27,806 nt of DNA from NCBI GenBank assembly GCA_040510575.1, contig JBEVIU010000095.1:1-27806 (forward strand), written 5' to 3'. The notes under the pieces are model-generated. The model searched no databases. It saw nothing but the letters and a program-made list of their open reading frames with translations, and was not told the DNA's origin. The DNA is from DASUMF01 sp040510575 (GTDB lineage Bacteria > Actinomycetota > Acidimicrobiia > IMCC26256 > DASPTH01). Position numbers and translations under genes: made by a program. This document shows positions 21,883 to 27,806 of this stretch, one piece after another. The stretch's first letter is position 1. Every line of letters begins with the position of its first letter.

Positions 21883-23139
21883 GTGCGTCGGGTCGTGATC
21901 GTCGGCGGCGGCTTCGGTGGCCTCCAGTGCGCCAAGGGGCTGGCTCGGACGAGGAGGTCCGCCGCAACCGACGTCGAGGTCGTCCTCGTCGACCGCCGCA
22001 ACTACCACCTCTTCACGCCGCTGCTGTACCAGGTCGCGAGCTGCCTCATCAGTCCGGCAGAGATCACGGCTCCGCTGCGCAAGGTGTTCCGGCGCGTCCC
22101 GAACGTGCAGTACCGACACGCAGGTGTCGACGGCGTCGACTTCGACGCACGGATCGTGCACCTCGACGACGGCACCACGCTCGCCTACGACGCGTGCGTG
22201 CTCGCGACCGGCAGCGTGACGAACCACTACGACAACCGCTCGGTCGAGGAGCACGCGCTCGGGCTCAAGGACCTCGGCGAAGCACTGCAACTGCGCAACC
22301 ACGTGCTCGAATGCCTCGAGCGCGCGACGGTGACGACGGATCACGACGACCGTCGCCATCTCCTCACCTTCTCCATCGTGGGCGGCGGTCCGACCGGCGT
22401 GGAGTACGCCGGTGCGCTGGCGGAGCTGGTGCGCCTCGTGCTGCCGCACGAGTACCGCGAGATCCATCCCTCCGAGGTGCGCATCGTGCTGCTCGAGGGC
22501 GGTGATCGGGTGCTGCCCACGTTCTCGCCCCGACTGTCGCGGTACGCGACCCGAGAGCTCGAGCGTCGGGGCGTCGACGTGCAGGTCGGCGCACTCGTGG
22601 CCTCGGCCGACGACCGCGGCGTGGTGCTGCGCGACGGCCACGAGCTGCTGACGGCAACGATGGTGTGGACTGCGGGCGTGCGCCCTGCCGATCCGCTGCA
22701 CGATCCGCCGCGTCGCATCGAGGTCGACGACCACTTCCGCGTGCTGGGCGCTCAGGACGTGTACGCGATCGGCGATGTCGCGGCGGGAACCGATCGCAAG
22801 GGCAACCCGCTCCCGATGATCTCGCCGCCCGCGATGCAAGCCGGCCGATTCGTCGCGCACGAGATCCTGCACGGGCCCACGACGAAGCCCTTCCGCTACC
22901 GCGACAAGGGCACCCTCGCCACCATCGGCCGCACCGCGGCCGTCGGGAAGGTCGGGCCACTCGAGTTCACCGGCTTCACCGGTTGGATCGTGTGGCTGGT
23001 CGTGCACCTCTACTACCTGATCGGCTTCGAGAACCGACTGCTCGTGCTCATGCGGTGGGCCTGGTACTACTGGCGCCTCGACCGCCCGGTGCGCATCATC
23101 GTGCGCGCGGACGCTGATCCCTTGCGCGCCGATCCCTAA
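21883..23139 (+). CDS. ndh: Type II NADH dehydrogenase (NDH-2) family oxidoreductase
   Basis: 418 aa, the usual length. The FAD-binding fold starts at residue 2 (RRVVIVGGGFGGLQCAKGL), followed by LVDRRNYHLFTPLLYQVAS, a strong NDH-2 signature. The NAD-binding fold is SIVGGGPTGVEYAGALAELV, then the strand end VRIVLLEGG. The second FAD block is VYAIGDVAAG. The C-terminus has an amphipathic/hydrophobic stretch (FTGWIVWLVVHLYYLIGFEN) typical of membrane attachment. The enzyme passes electrons from NADH to quinone at the inner membrane face without pumping protons. GTG 21883 has GAGAG/GTGAG a few bases upstream. Its stop overlaps the stop of the convergent SDR gene by four bases. Confidence 0.94.
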   Translation: MRRVVIVGGGFGGLQCAKGLARTRRSAATDVEVVLVDRRNYHLFTPLLYQVASCLISPAEITAPLRKVFRRVPNVQYRHAGVDGVDFDARIVHLDDGTTLAYDACVLATGSVTNHYDNRSVEEHALGLKDLGEALQLRNHVLECLERATVTTDHDDRRHLLTFSIVGGGPTGVEYAGALAELVRLVLPHEYREIHPSEVRIVLLEGGDRVLPTFSPRLSRYATRELERRGVDVQVGALVASADDRGVVLRDGHELLTATMVWTAGVRPADPLHDPPRRIEVDDHFRVLGAQDVYAIGDVAAGTDRKGNPLPMISPPAMQAGRFVAHEILHGPTTKPFRYRDKGTLATIGRTAAVGKVGPLEFTGFTGWIVWLVVHLYYLIGFENRLLVLMRWAWYYWRLDRPVRIIVRADADPLRADP

Positions 23140-23966
23140 CGGCCCGGCACGGTGCCACCGTCGACGGTGTAGAGCTGTCCGGTGATCCAGGCACCCTGGT
23201 CGGAGCAGAGGAACATCGTCATCCACGCGACGTCTTCGCCGGTTCCCGCACGCCCGAGCGGGATCAATCTCGTGATCATGTCGTCCCACGCTTCGCCCCG
23301 ACCGACATCGTCCATGCGGAACGTGTCGATGGTGCCCGGACAGATCGCGTTGACGCGGATGTTGTCGGCACCGAGCTCGCCGGCCATCGAGCAGGTGAGT
23401 GACTGCACCGCGGCCTTCGATGCCGCGTACGCGGCCATGCGCGGCCCCATGACCTTGCCCGCGATCGACGACATGTTGACGATGCTCCCGCCGTCGCCCT
23501 GCGCGACCATGCGGCGCGCGAACGCGCGGCTTGCGTAGAACACGCCGTTCAGGTTCACGTCGATCAAGGTGCGCCACACGTCGACCTCGAGGTCGACCAC
23601 CGGAACGCGGTCGGCGCCCTTGGCGACGCTTGCGTTGTTCACGAGGATGTCGACCCGCCCCATCTCGCTCGTGACCTGCTCGGCCAACGCCTCGACCGAG
23701 TCGGGATCGGCGACGTCGTTGACCACGGCGAGCGCTCGCCGACCGAGCGCGCGCACCTCGTCGGCGACCGAATCGATGTCGCGCCACCCGACCGCCCGCT
23801 CGTCCTCGGGGTAGCGACTCGGGTCGCGGCCGGTGCCGGTGATCACCACGTCGCACCCGGCGCGGGCCAGCTCCACGGCGATCGAACGGCCGATCGAGCG
23901 CATGCGACCCGCGCCCGTGACCACCGCGACCTTGCCGTCGAGCCCTGTGAGCGTGAGATCGGCCAT
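23136..23966 (-). CDS. Short-chain dehydrogenase/reductase (SDR) family oxidoreductase
   Basis: 276 aa, classical SDR. The cofactor loop is VVTGAGRMRSIGRSIA (from residue 16), NNAS begins at 110, and the catalytic set is S156/S157, Y170 and K174 (MSSIAG, then AAYAASKAA). The C-terminal RVNAICPGTIDT and GQLYTVDGGT are typical of enzymes acting on hydroxy/keto groups such as 3-oxoacyl reductases. TGAGxxxxIG is slightly longer than the usual loop, with RMRS inserted as in some actinobacterial SDRs. The substrate is unknown. The ATG at 23966 is 24 nt from the divergent winged-helix gene. The stop overlaps the ndh stop on the other strand. Confidence 0.93.
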   Translation of the reverse strand: MADLTLTGLDGKVAVVTGAGRMRSIGRSIAVELARAGCDVVITGTGRDPSRYPEDERAVGWRDIDSVADEVRALGRRALAVVNDVADPDSVEALAEQVTSEMGRVDILVNNASVAKGADRVPVVDLEVDVWRTLIDVNLNGVFYASRAFARRMVAQGDGGSIVNMSSIAGKVMGPRMAAYAASKAAVQSLTCSMAGELGADNIRVNAICPGTIDTFRMDDVGRGEAWDDMITRLIPLGRAGTGEDVAWMTMFLCSDQGAWITGQLYTVDGGTVPGR

Positions 23967-23990
23967 GCCTCAAGCTGCCACACTCCACGG

Positions 23991-25172
23991 GTGCAGCGCA
24001 TCACCGACGAGGAACGGCGCGCGCGCCTCGGCGTGCGTCATCGCCTGGCGAAGGCATCGCGGGCACCCGACGTGGTCGACGTCGCGCGCGATCTCGTCGG
24101 GCTCCATGCGACCGACCCTGCCACCGTGTACCTGTCGGCACGCGCACGCGTGCGGCGCCCCGACGCGCTGGTCACGGATCTCGAGGCCGCGCTGTACGAC
24201 GACCGGACCCTCGTGCGCGTGCTCGGCATGCGACGCACCATGTTCGTGGAGCCCGTCGAGCTCGTGCCGGTGCTCAAGGCAGGCTGTACCGATGCCATGG
24301 TCGCGGCCCAGCGCAAGCGACTGGTGACGATGCTCGACGCGCAGGGCGTCGCGTCCGACCCGGCGCGCTGGTTGCGCAGGGTCGAGCGGGCGACGCTCGC
24401 CGAGATCGAGCGACGCGGCGCTGCCACGGGCGCCGAGCTCGGCAAGGCCGTGCCCGGGCTCGACCTGAAGCTGCGCGTGGGGGAGGGCAAGACCTGGGGC
24501 GGCGACATCGGCGTGTCGACCCGCGTGCTGTTCCTCCTCGCGACCGAGCAGCACATCGTGCGCGGCCGTCCCCTCGGCTCGTGGACGAGCAGCCAGTACC
24601 GGTGGTCGCCGATGGACGCGTGGCTGCCCGACGGACTCCCGGCGCTCTCCACCGCCGACGCCCGCGCCGAGCTCGTCCGTCGCTGGCTCGCCTCGTTCGG
24701 CCCGGCGACCACCGCCGACGTGAAGTGGTGGACCGGCTGGAGCGTTGCGGCAACGAAGACCGCGTTGGCCGCCGTCGACGCGGTCGAGGTGGCGCTCGAC
24801 GACGGTGAGGGTTGGGTGCTTCCCGGCGACGAAGCGCGCGTGCGCACGCCGCGGCCGTGGGTCGCGCTCCTCCCGTCGCTCGATCCCACCACCATGGGAT
24901 GGCGCGACCGCTCCTGGTACCTCGGCGACCTCGGGGCCCAGCTGTTCGACCGCAACGGCAACGCGGGCCCGACGATCTGGGCGGACGGCCGCATCGTCGG
25001 CGGGTGGGCCCAGCGCCGCACCGGTGAGGTCGTCCACGAGGTGCTCGTCGACGTCGGGCGTGACGTCACGGAGACGATCGAGGCCGCGGTCGCGGAGCTC
25101 GAGCGCTGGCTCGGGAGCACGCGCGTGCTCCCGCGCTTCCCGACCCCGGTGCAACGTCGTCTCACGGCCTGA
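23991..25172 (+). CDS. Winged-helix DNA-binding protein of the AlkZ/YcaQ (HTH_42) family
   Basis: 393 aa, usual length for the family (tandem winged helices). Recognisable blocks are VARDLVGLHATDPATVYLSARA near residues 31-52, LVRVLGMRRTMFVEP, FGPATTADVKWWTGWS, LLPSLDPTTMGWRDR and GPTIWADGRIVGGWAQR. Members such as AlkZ and YcaQ are DNA glycosylases that release alkylated bases or unhook crosslinks; their catalytic motif is Q-x-Q or Q-x-D. Here the corresponding site appears to be H39-A-T-D42, a variant branch whose activity I cannot predict. GTG 23991 starts just before the first helix. It is a single gene, divergent from the SDR gene with 24 nt between starts, so leaderless transcription is possible. 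Confidence 0.88.
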   Translation: MQRITDEERRARLGVRHRLAKASRAPDVVDVARDLVGLHATDPATVYLSARARVRRPDALVTDLEAALYDDRTLVRVLGMRRTMFVEPVELVPVLKAGCTDAMVAAQRKRLVTMLDAQGVASDPARWLRRVERATLAEIERRGAATGAELGKAVPGLDLKLRVGEGKTWGGDIGVSTRVLFLLATEQHIVRGRPLGSWTSSQYRWSPMDAWLPDGLPALSTADARAELVRRWLASFGPATTADVKWWTGWSVAATKTALAAVDAVEVALDDGEGWVLPGDEARVRTPRPWVALLPSLDPTTMGWRDRSWYLGDLGAQLFDRNGNAGPTIWADGRIVGGWAQRRTGEVVHEVLVDVGRDVTETIEAAVAELERWLGSTRVLPRFPTPVQRRLTA

Positions 25173-25211
25173 GCTTGACGATGTTCCTCCGAGCCTCGTG
25201 TGAGGCGTAGG

Positions 25212-25217
25212 TAGCCT
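25212..25217 (+). promoter_or_regulatory. Possible -10 box TAGCCT, 6 nt before GTG 25224
   Basis: TAGCCT ends 6 nt before the VOC start, there is no ribosome site between, and the spacing would put the transcription start at or next to the GTG. It fits a leaderless actinobacterial promoter (TANNNT). No matching -35 at normal spacing is clear. Confidence 0.42.
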
Positions 25218-25223
25218 CCAACG

Positions 25224-25613
25224 GTGCTCCATCACCTGACCCTGTGGGTCCCCGATCTCGGTCGTGCCGAAGAGTCGTGGGCCTGGCTGCTCGGCGAGCT
25301 CGGTTGGCATCGCGACCCGTCGCTCGATTCCGTGCTCCTGTTCCGCCACGGCACCGGTTCCGCCCTCGCGCTCGAGCAGTCACCCGACATGGTGCCGGGC
25401 ATGCTGCACAGCCGATTCCGACCGGGGCTCAACCACATGGCGTTCGCGCTCTCGCCCGGCATGTCACTCGACGCGATCACCACCGCGGCCGGCGACCACG
25501 GGTGGGCGCCGCTGCCGTCCGACCCTCACCCGATCGCGGGTGGCGCGCAGGTCGCGTACCTCGAAGACCGCGACGGCTTCGAGGTGGAGCTCGTCGAGCT
25601 CGACGCGTCCTGA
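25224..25613 (+). CDS. VOC (glyoxalase/bleomycin-resistance) family protein
   Basis: 129 aa, one vicinal-oxygen-chelate domain made of two beta-alpha-beta-beta-beta units: LHHLTLWVPDLGRAEESWAWLLGE, then SVLLFRH and ALALEQS; GLNHMAFAL, then QVAYLEDRDGFEVELVEL. H3 or H4, the His of LNHMAFAL and the Glu of FEVELVEL are placed like the metal ligands of the fold. Members include lyases, dioxygenases and resistance proteins; the substrate is unknown. It starts with GTG 25224 next to a candidate TAGCCT box and is followed by the nitrobindin-like gene after 59 nt. Confidence 0.9.
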   Translation: MLHHLTLWVPDLGRAEESWAWLLGELGWHRDPSLDSVLLFRHGTGSALALEQSPDMVPGMLHSRFRPGLNHMAFALSPGMSLDAITTAAGDHGWAPLPSDPHPIAGGAQVAYLEDRDGFEVELVELDAS

Positions 25614-25672
25614 CCGGCCGCTTTCTAGGATGCACCGCTCGTACCCGATCGAACGCAGCAGGAGAGCCGACG

Positions 25673-26227
25673 ATGGCGAGTGAGTGGGGACCGCTCGAAG
25701 GGCTGATCGGTGAATGGGAGGCCGAGGGTGGCCTCGACTCTGCGTACTCGCACTCGAAGGAAGAGGTGCTGGCGACGCCCTACCTCGAGAAGCTCACCCT
25801 CAAGCCGTTCGGCCCGGTGGACAACGGCAACCAGCACCTGTACGGCCTCGACTACAAGTCCGCGATGTGGCGAGGGAGCGAGGACAACCCCTTCCACACG
25901 GAGGTCGGTTACTGGCTCTGGGACGGCGCGACCGGCGAGGTCATGCGCGGGTTCGTCGTGCCCCGCGGCATCACCGTGCTCGCGGGCGGTACCGCGTCAC
26001 CCGACGCCACCACGTTCGTGCTCTCCGCACGCGCCGGTGACCCGCAGTACGCGATCGGCGAGAACAAGTACCTCGCCACCCACGCGTCGACCCTCAGCTA
26101 CGACGTCACCATCACCGTCCACGACGCCGATTCCTGGTCCTACGACGAGACCACGATGCTGAAGATGGACGAGTTCCCCGAGCCGTTCGCGCACACCGAC
26201 CGCAACCGCCTCCGGCGCGTCGGCTGA
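25673..26227 (+). CDS. Nitrobindin-like heme-binding beta-barrel (FABP family) protein
   Basis: 184 aa. The beginning LEGLIGEWEAEGG corresponds to the family's G-x-W-x-G start, and FHTEVGYWLWDG to its conserved middle strand; the end, FAHTDRNRLRRVG, places a His (near residue 174) where nitrobindin-type proteins carry the heme-ligating histidine. The fold is a ten-stranded barrel that binds heme and handles nitric oxide or peroxynitrite in studied members; function here is inferred. The start is firm: AGGAGAG (25660-25666) lies 6 nt before ATG 25673. A TAGGAT (25616-25634 region) upstream could be its -10. The Sec-containing gene follows after 15 nt with its own candidate box, so this may be a small redox/stress group. 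Confidence 0.85.
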   Translation: MASEWGPLEGLIGEWEAEGGLDSAYSHSKEEVLATPYLEKLTLKPFGPVDNGNQHLYGLDYKSAMWRGSEDNPFHTEVGYWLWDGATGEVMRGFVVPRGITVLAGGTASPDATTFVLSARAGDPQYAIGENKYLATHASTLSYDVTITVHDADSWSYDETTMLKMDEFPEPFAHTDRNRLRRVG

Positions 26228-26229
26228 CC

Positions 26230-26235
26230 TAGCCT
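26230..26235 (+). promoter_or_regulatory. Possible -10 box TAGCCT, 7 nt before ATG 26243
   Basis: TAGCCT overlaps the end of the preceding gene region and ends 7 nt before the start of the selenoprotein gene, with only pyrimidine-rich bases between (no ribosome site). This fits leaderless initiation and matches the arrangement at 25212. Confidence 0.42.
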
Positions 26236-26242
26236 CTCTTCC

Positions 26243-27397
26243 ATGATCGTCACGGACCTCGACCTCACGCCCGAGCAGTTCGAAGCCGGCACCGGTTGGG
26301 CGATCAAGCCCGAAGGCGCGTGCAAGGGCGAGGTCTGCGTTCCGCTCGACCGCGGCGAGCGCTTCCGCGTCGAGCCCACGGCAGAGCGACTTCGCATGGC
26401 GTTGGTGCACGATGCCGACCAAGGGCTCTGGTCGATCGGACCGGAATCGCTCGGCGACCGCGCGCTCGTCACCGCCGTTGCACCCGAGCTCGTGCTCCCC
26501 GACCTCGACGGCAACGAGTTCCGTCTCTCGTCGCTCCGCGGCCAGAAGGTGGTGCTGGTCGCCTGGGCGCCCTACTGAGGCTGCGCCTTCGACCTGCCCG
26601 GGTGGCAGGCGCTGCGAGCTGAGCTCCACCCCAAGGGACTCGAGGTGGTCACGGTCGGGCTCGAGCTCGCCGGGCCCGAGGCGTGTCGTCCGTACATCGA
26701 GGCTGCGAATCCGGAGCATCCCTCGTTGATCGACGAGACCCACCAGATGGACACGCTGTTCGGCGTGCGCAACATCCCCGACGTCGTGTGGATCGACGAG
26801 GCAGGGACCATCGTCCGCCCGGCCGAGCCGGGCTGGGCGGGACCGCAGGCGATGCCCGAGAACATGGGGCGTCAGATCCGACCGCCGCGCGACCCGAACC
26901 AACCGCGCGACGAGTCGCCCGAGGCGCAACAGCGTCGCGAAGAGCGTCGAGCCGCCGCGGCCCGTCAGCAGGAGAATCTCGCGGCCGGGCAAGACCGCGA
27001 CGCGTACCCGAACGCCATCCGCGACTGGGCCGAGAAGGGTGCAGCGAGCGAGTTCGCGCTCTCACCCGACGAGGTGGTCGCGCGATCACAGCCGCGGCCA
27101 CTCTCGAAGTCGGAAGGCGCCGCGCATTTCGAGCTGGCCAACCACCTGTGGCGCGCAGGTCGGCGCGACGCCGCGATCACGCACTTCAACGCGTGCTTCC
27201 GACTCCAGCCCGACAACTGGACGTACAAGCGCCAGGCGTGGTCGATGGTCAGCCTCGAGCATTCGGAGAACGCAGAGTTCGGTCGGTTCGTGCAGGGCCC
27301 GACGCCCGGTCGCGAAGACGACTGGCCGTTCGAGTCCGACTTCCGATCCGACGTCGCCAAGATCGCGCCTGGGGAGTACTACCCCGACACGATGTAG
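26243..27397 (+). CDS. Probable selenoprotein: ResA-like thioredoxin-fold protein, WAPYUGC site (UGA at 26576)
   Basis: The frame runs 385 codons with a single internal TGA at 26576-26578 (residue 112); reading it as selenocysteine gives 384 aa. Residues 1-80 form an N-terminal region with a CxxxxC pair (C27, C32). From about 81 comes a redoxin domain: PELVLPDLDGNEFRLSSLRG, VVLVAWAPY-U-GCAFDLPGW, then EVVTVGLELA and FGVRNIPDVVWIDEAG with the expected cis-Pro. A basic, Gln/Arg-rich linker (about 215-245) leads to a TPR-like end (HFELANHLWRAGRRDAAITH, then FNACFRLQPDNW). Family resemblance continues without a break across the UGA, and a SECIS-like hairpin lies 14 nt after it. The motif W-A-x-x-U-G-C matches a known ResA-like selenoprotein type as I recall it. 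Likely a thiol/peroxide oxidoreductase. Standard calling would split it at 26578. Confidence 0.87.
26583..26612 (+). promoter_or_regulatory. Bacterial SECIS-like hairpin after UGA 26576
   Basis: CCTGCC (26593-26598) pairs with GGCAGG (26604-26609) around the loop CGGGT (26599-26603). GCG (26583-26585) can extend it with CGC (26610-26612) over a bulge. The apical loop begins 21 nt after the UGA and has G in its second position, both within the known limits for bacterial SECIS elements that recruit SelB. It is coding at the same time (residues 114-124). Confidence 0.75.
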
Positions 27398-27538
27398 CTC
27401 GCGGCACGGCACGAGGTGCTCGTGGCGCAACACGTGCGATGCAGTTGTCAAGGTTCGGTTGAGTGTGCGCCGCCACGGCTGCGGTTGCGCCTCGGGCTCA
27501 CGCTCGTTGTCGTGCGTTGTCACGCCGGTCTGGCGCTC

Positions 27539-27806
27539 TCATTCCCGCGGTCTTCGGGGCGGTGGGAGCCCGTACTCCGCGGCTTGTTCGGGACTGAGTT
27601 GGTCGTGGTGGACGAGGTGGAGTCCGTCGGGTTGGTTGGGGTTCCCGACGAGGGCGAGGTTGCCGTGGGGTATGAGGAGGGGGTGGTGGTCCCAGCAGAC
27701 GGTGGCGAGGTTGGCGAGGTGGTCGGTGCCGCCCCAGCTGCGGGGGACGAGGTGGTGGATGTGGAGGCCGGTGCGGCGCTCGCAGCCGGGCCAGCGGCAG
27801 TGTCCG
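27539..27806 (-). CDS. HNH endonuclease domain protein, C-terminus only (N-terminus beyond window)
   Basis: The minus-strand frame is open from the right edge of the window to the TGA at 27539-27541, giving 89 residues. It reads CRWPGCERRTGLHIHHLVPR, then SWGGTDHLANLATVCWDHH, an HNH zinc-finger nuclease core (two CxxC-type cysteines, HxHH, N, and H of the last helix), followed by a short Pro/Arg tail. Such domains end DUF222/13E12-type proteins that are repeated in many actinobacterial genomes; the DUF222 part would be outside the window. It converges on the selenoprotein gene with 141 nt between, where I see nothing distinct. Confidence 0.85.
   Translation of the reverse strand, partial: GHCRWPGCERRTGLHIHHLVPRSWGGTDHLANLATVCWDHHPLLIPHGNLALVGNPNQPDGLHLVHHDQLSPEQAAEYGLPPPRRPRE

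Noticed and set aside
21442..23988. 848-codon open frame on the minus strand across thioesterase, ndh and SDR genes
   Set aside because: It is antisense to two well-supported proteins; its translation is Arg/His/Gly-rich with no domain, an effect of high third-position GC.
26576..26578. Nonsense mutation making a pseudogene
   Set aside because: No other damage over 385 codons, the codon falls exactly at the redox position, and a SECIS-like hairpin follows. Not fully excluded without genome context.
26645..27397. A separate gene starting at GTG 26645 after the TGA
   Set aside because: It would begin inside a conserved redoxin domain with no ribosome site; the frame before and after TGA 26576 belongs to one protein.
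1..27806. tRNA, rRNA, intact insertion sequence, prophage or integrase genes
   Set aside because: None recognised on either strand; gene order and composition are uniform, with no sign of an integrated element beyond small repeats.

Overview
The window is very GC-rich, densely coding DNA from a bacterial chromosome. GTG starts, overlapping stop/start pairs, a choice-of-anchor P surface protein, a DUF3054 protein, an HNH-type protein and a remnant of an F420-type (deazaflavin) nitroreductase all point to Actinomycetota. The overall protein flavour suggests Acidimicrobiia, but that placement is inference. I see no phage genes, intact insertion sequence, CRISPR array, rRNA or tRNA. It reads as ordinary chromosome with several unusual local features.

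Layout. 1-1854: two secreted surface proteins transcribed divergently (a proline-rich one cut by the left edge, and choice-of-anchor P). 1872-6190 (minus): a four-gene envelope-lipid operon in the order PAP2 phosphatase, diacylglycerol-kinase-like enzyme, YihY/BrkB membrane protein, phospholipase D family protein, with each gene overlapping the next. 6314-8060 (plus): a second PAP2 phosphatase and two small membrane proteins. 8061-8458: a gene-free stretch with a 14-bp RNA helix and a hairpin followed by eight T's. 8459-9820: a secreted zinc metallopeptidase with a duplicated, inactive second half. 9864-11692: a SulP anion transporter bracketed by two related long hairpins. 11668-13773 (minus): a CopB-type copper ATPase behind a palindrome resembling a CsoR operator. 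13906-14925: a MEDS/anti-sigma-type kinase, followed by a decayed nitroreductase. 15105-16355 (minus): a formylglycine-generating-enzyme homologue and a DUF3054 protein. 16475-19060 (plus): a 5-formyl-THF cyclo-ligase homologue, a UPF0016/TMEM165-type Mn exporter, then a yybP-ykoY Mn riboswitch directly in front of a TerC gene. 19073-25172: mixed metabolic genes (sugar isomerase fold, an M48 homologue lacking its zinc site, zinc-ribbon protein, thioesterase, NDH-2, SDR, AlkZ-like winged-helix protein). 25224-27397: VOC protein, nitrobindin-like protein, and a ResA-like thioredoxin-fold protein whose frame crosses an in-frame UGA at 26576, best read as selenocysteine. 27539-27806 (minus): the C-terminus of an HNH protein.

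How the genes work together. The PAP2/DAG-kinase/PLD/YihY block can interconvert phosphatidic acid and diacylglycerol and remodel phospholipids. The UPF0016 and TerC genes form a manganese-efflux neighbourhood, and TerC translation is probably switched on by Mn2+ through the riboswitch. CopB with its operator is a copper-export unit whose regulator is not in the window. The strongest single observation is the probable selenoprotein (W-A-P-Y-U-G-C active site plus a well-placed SECIS-like hairpin), which a standard gene finder would split into two genes.
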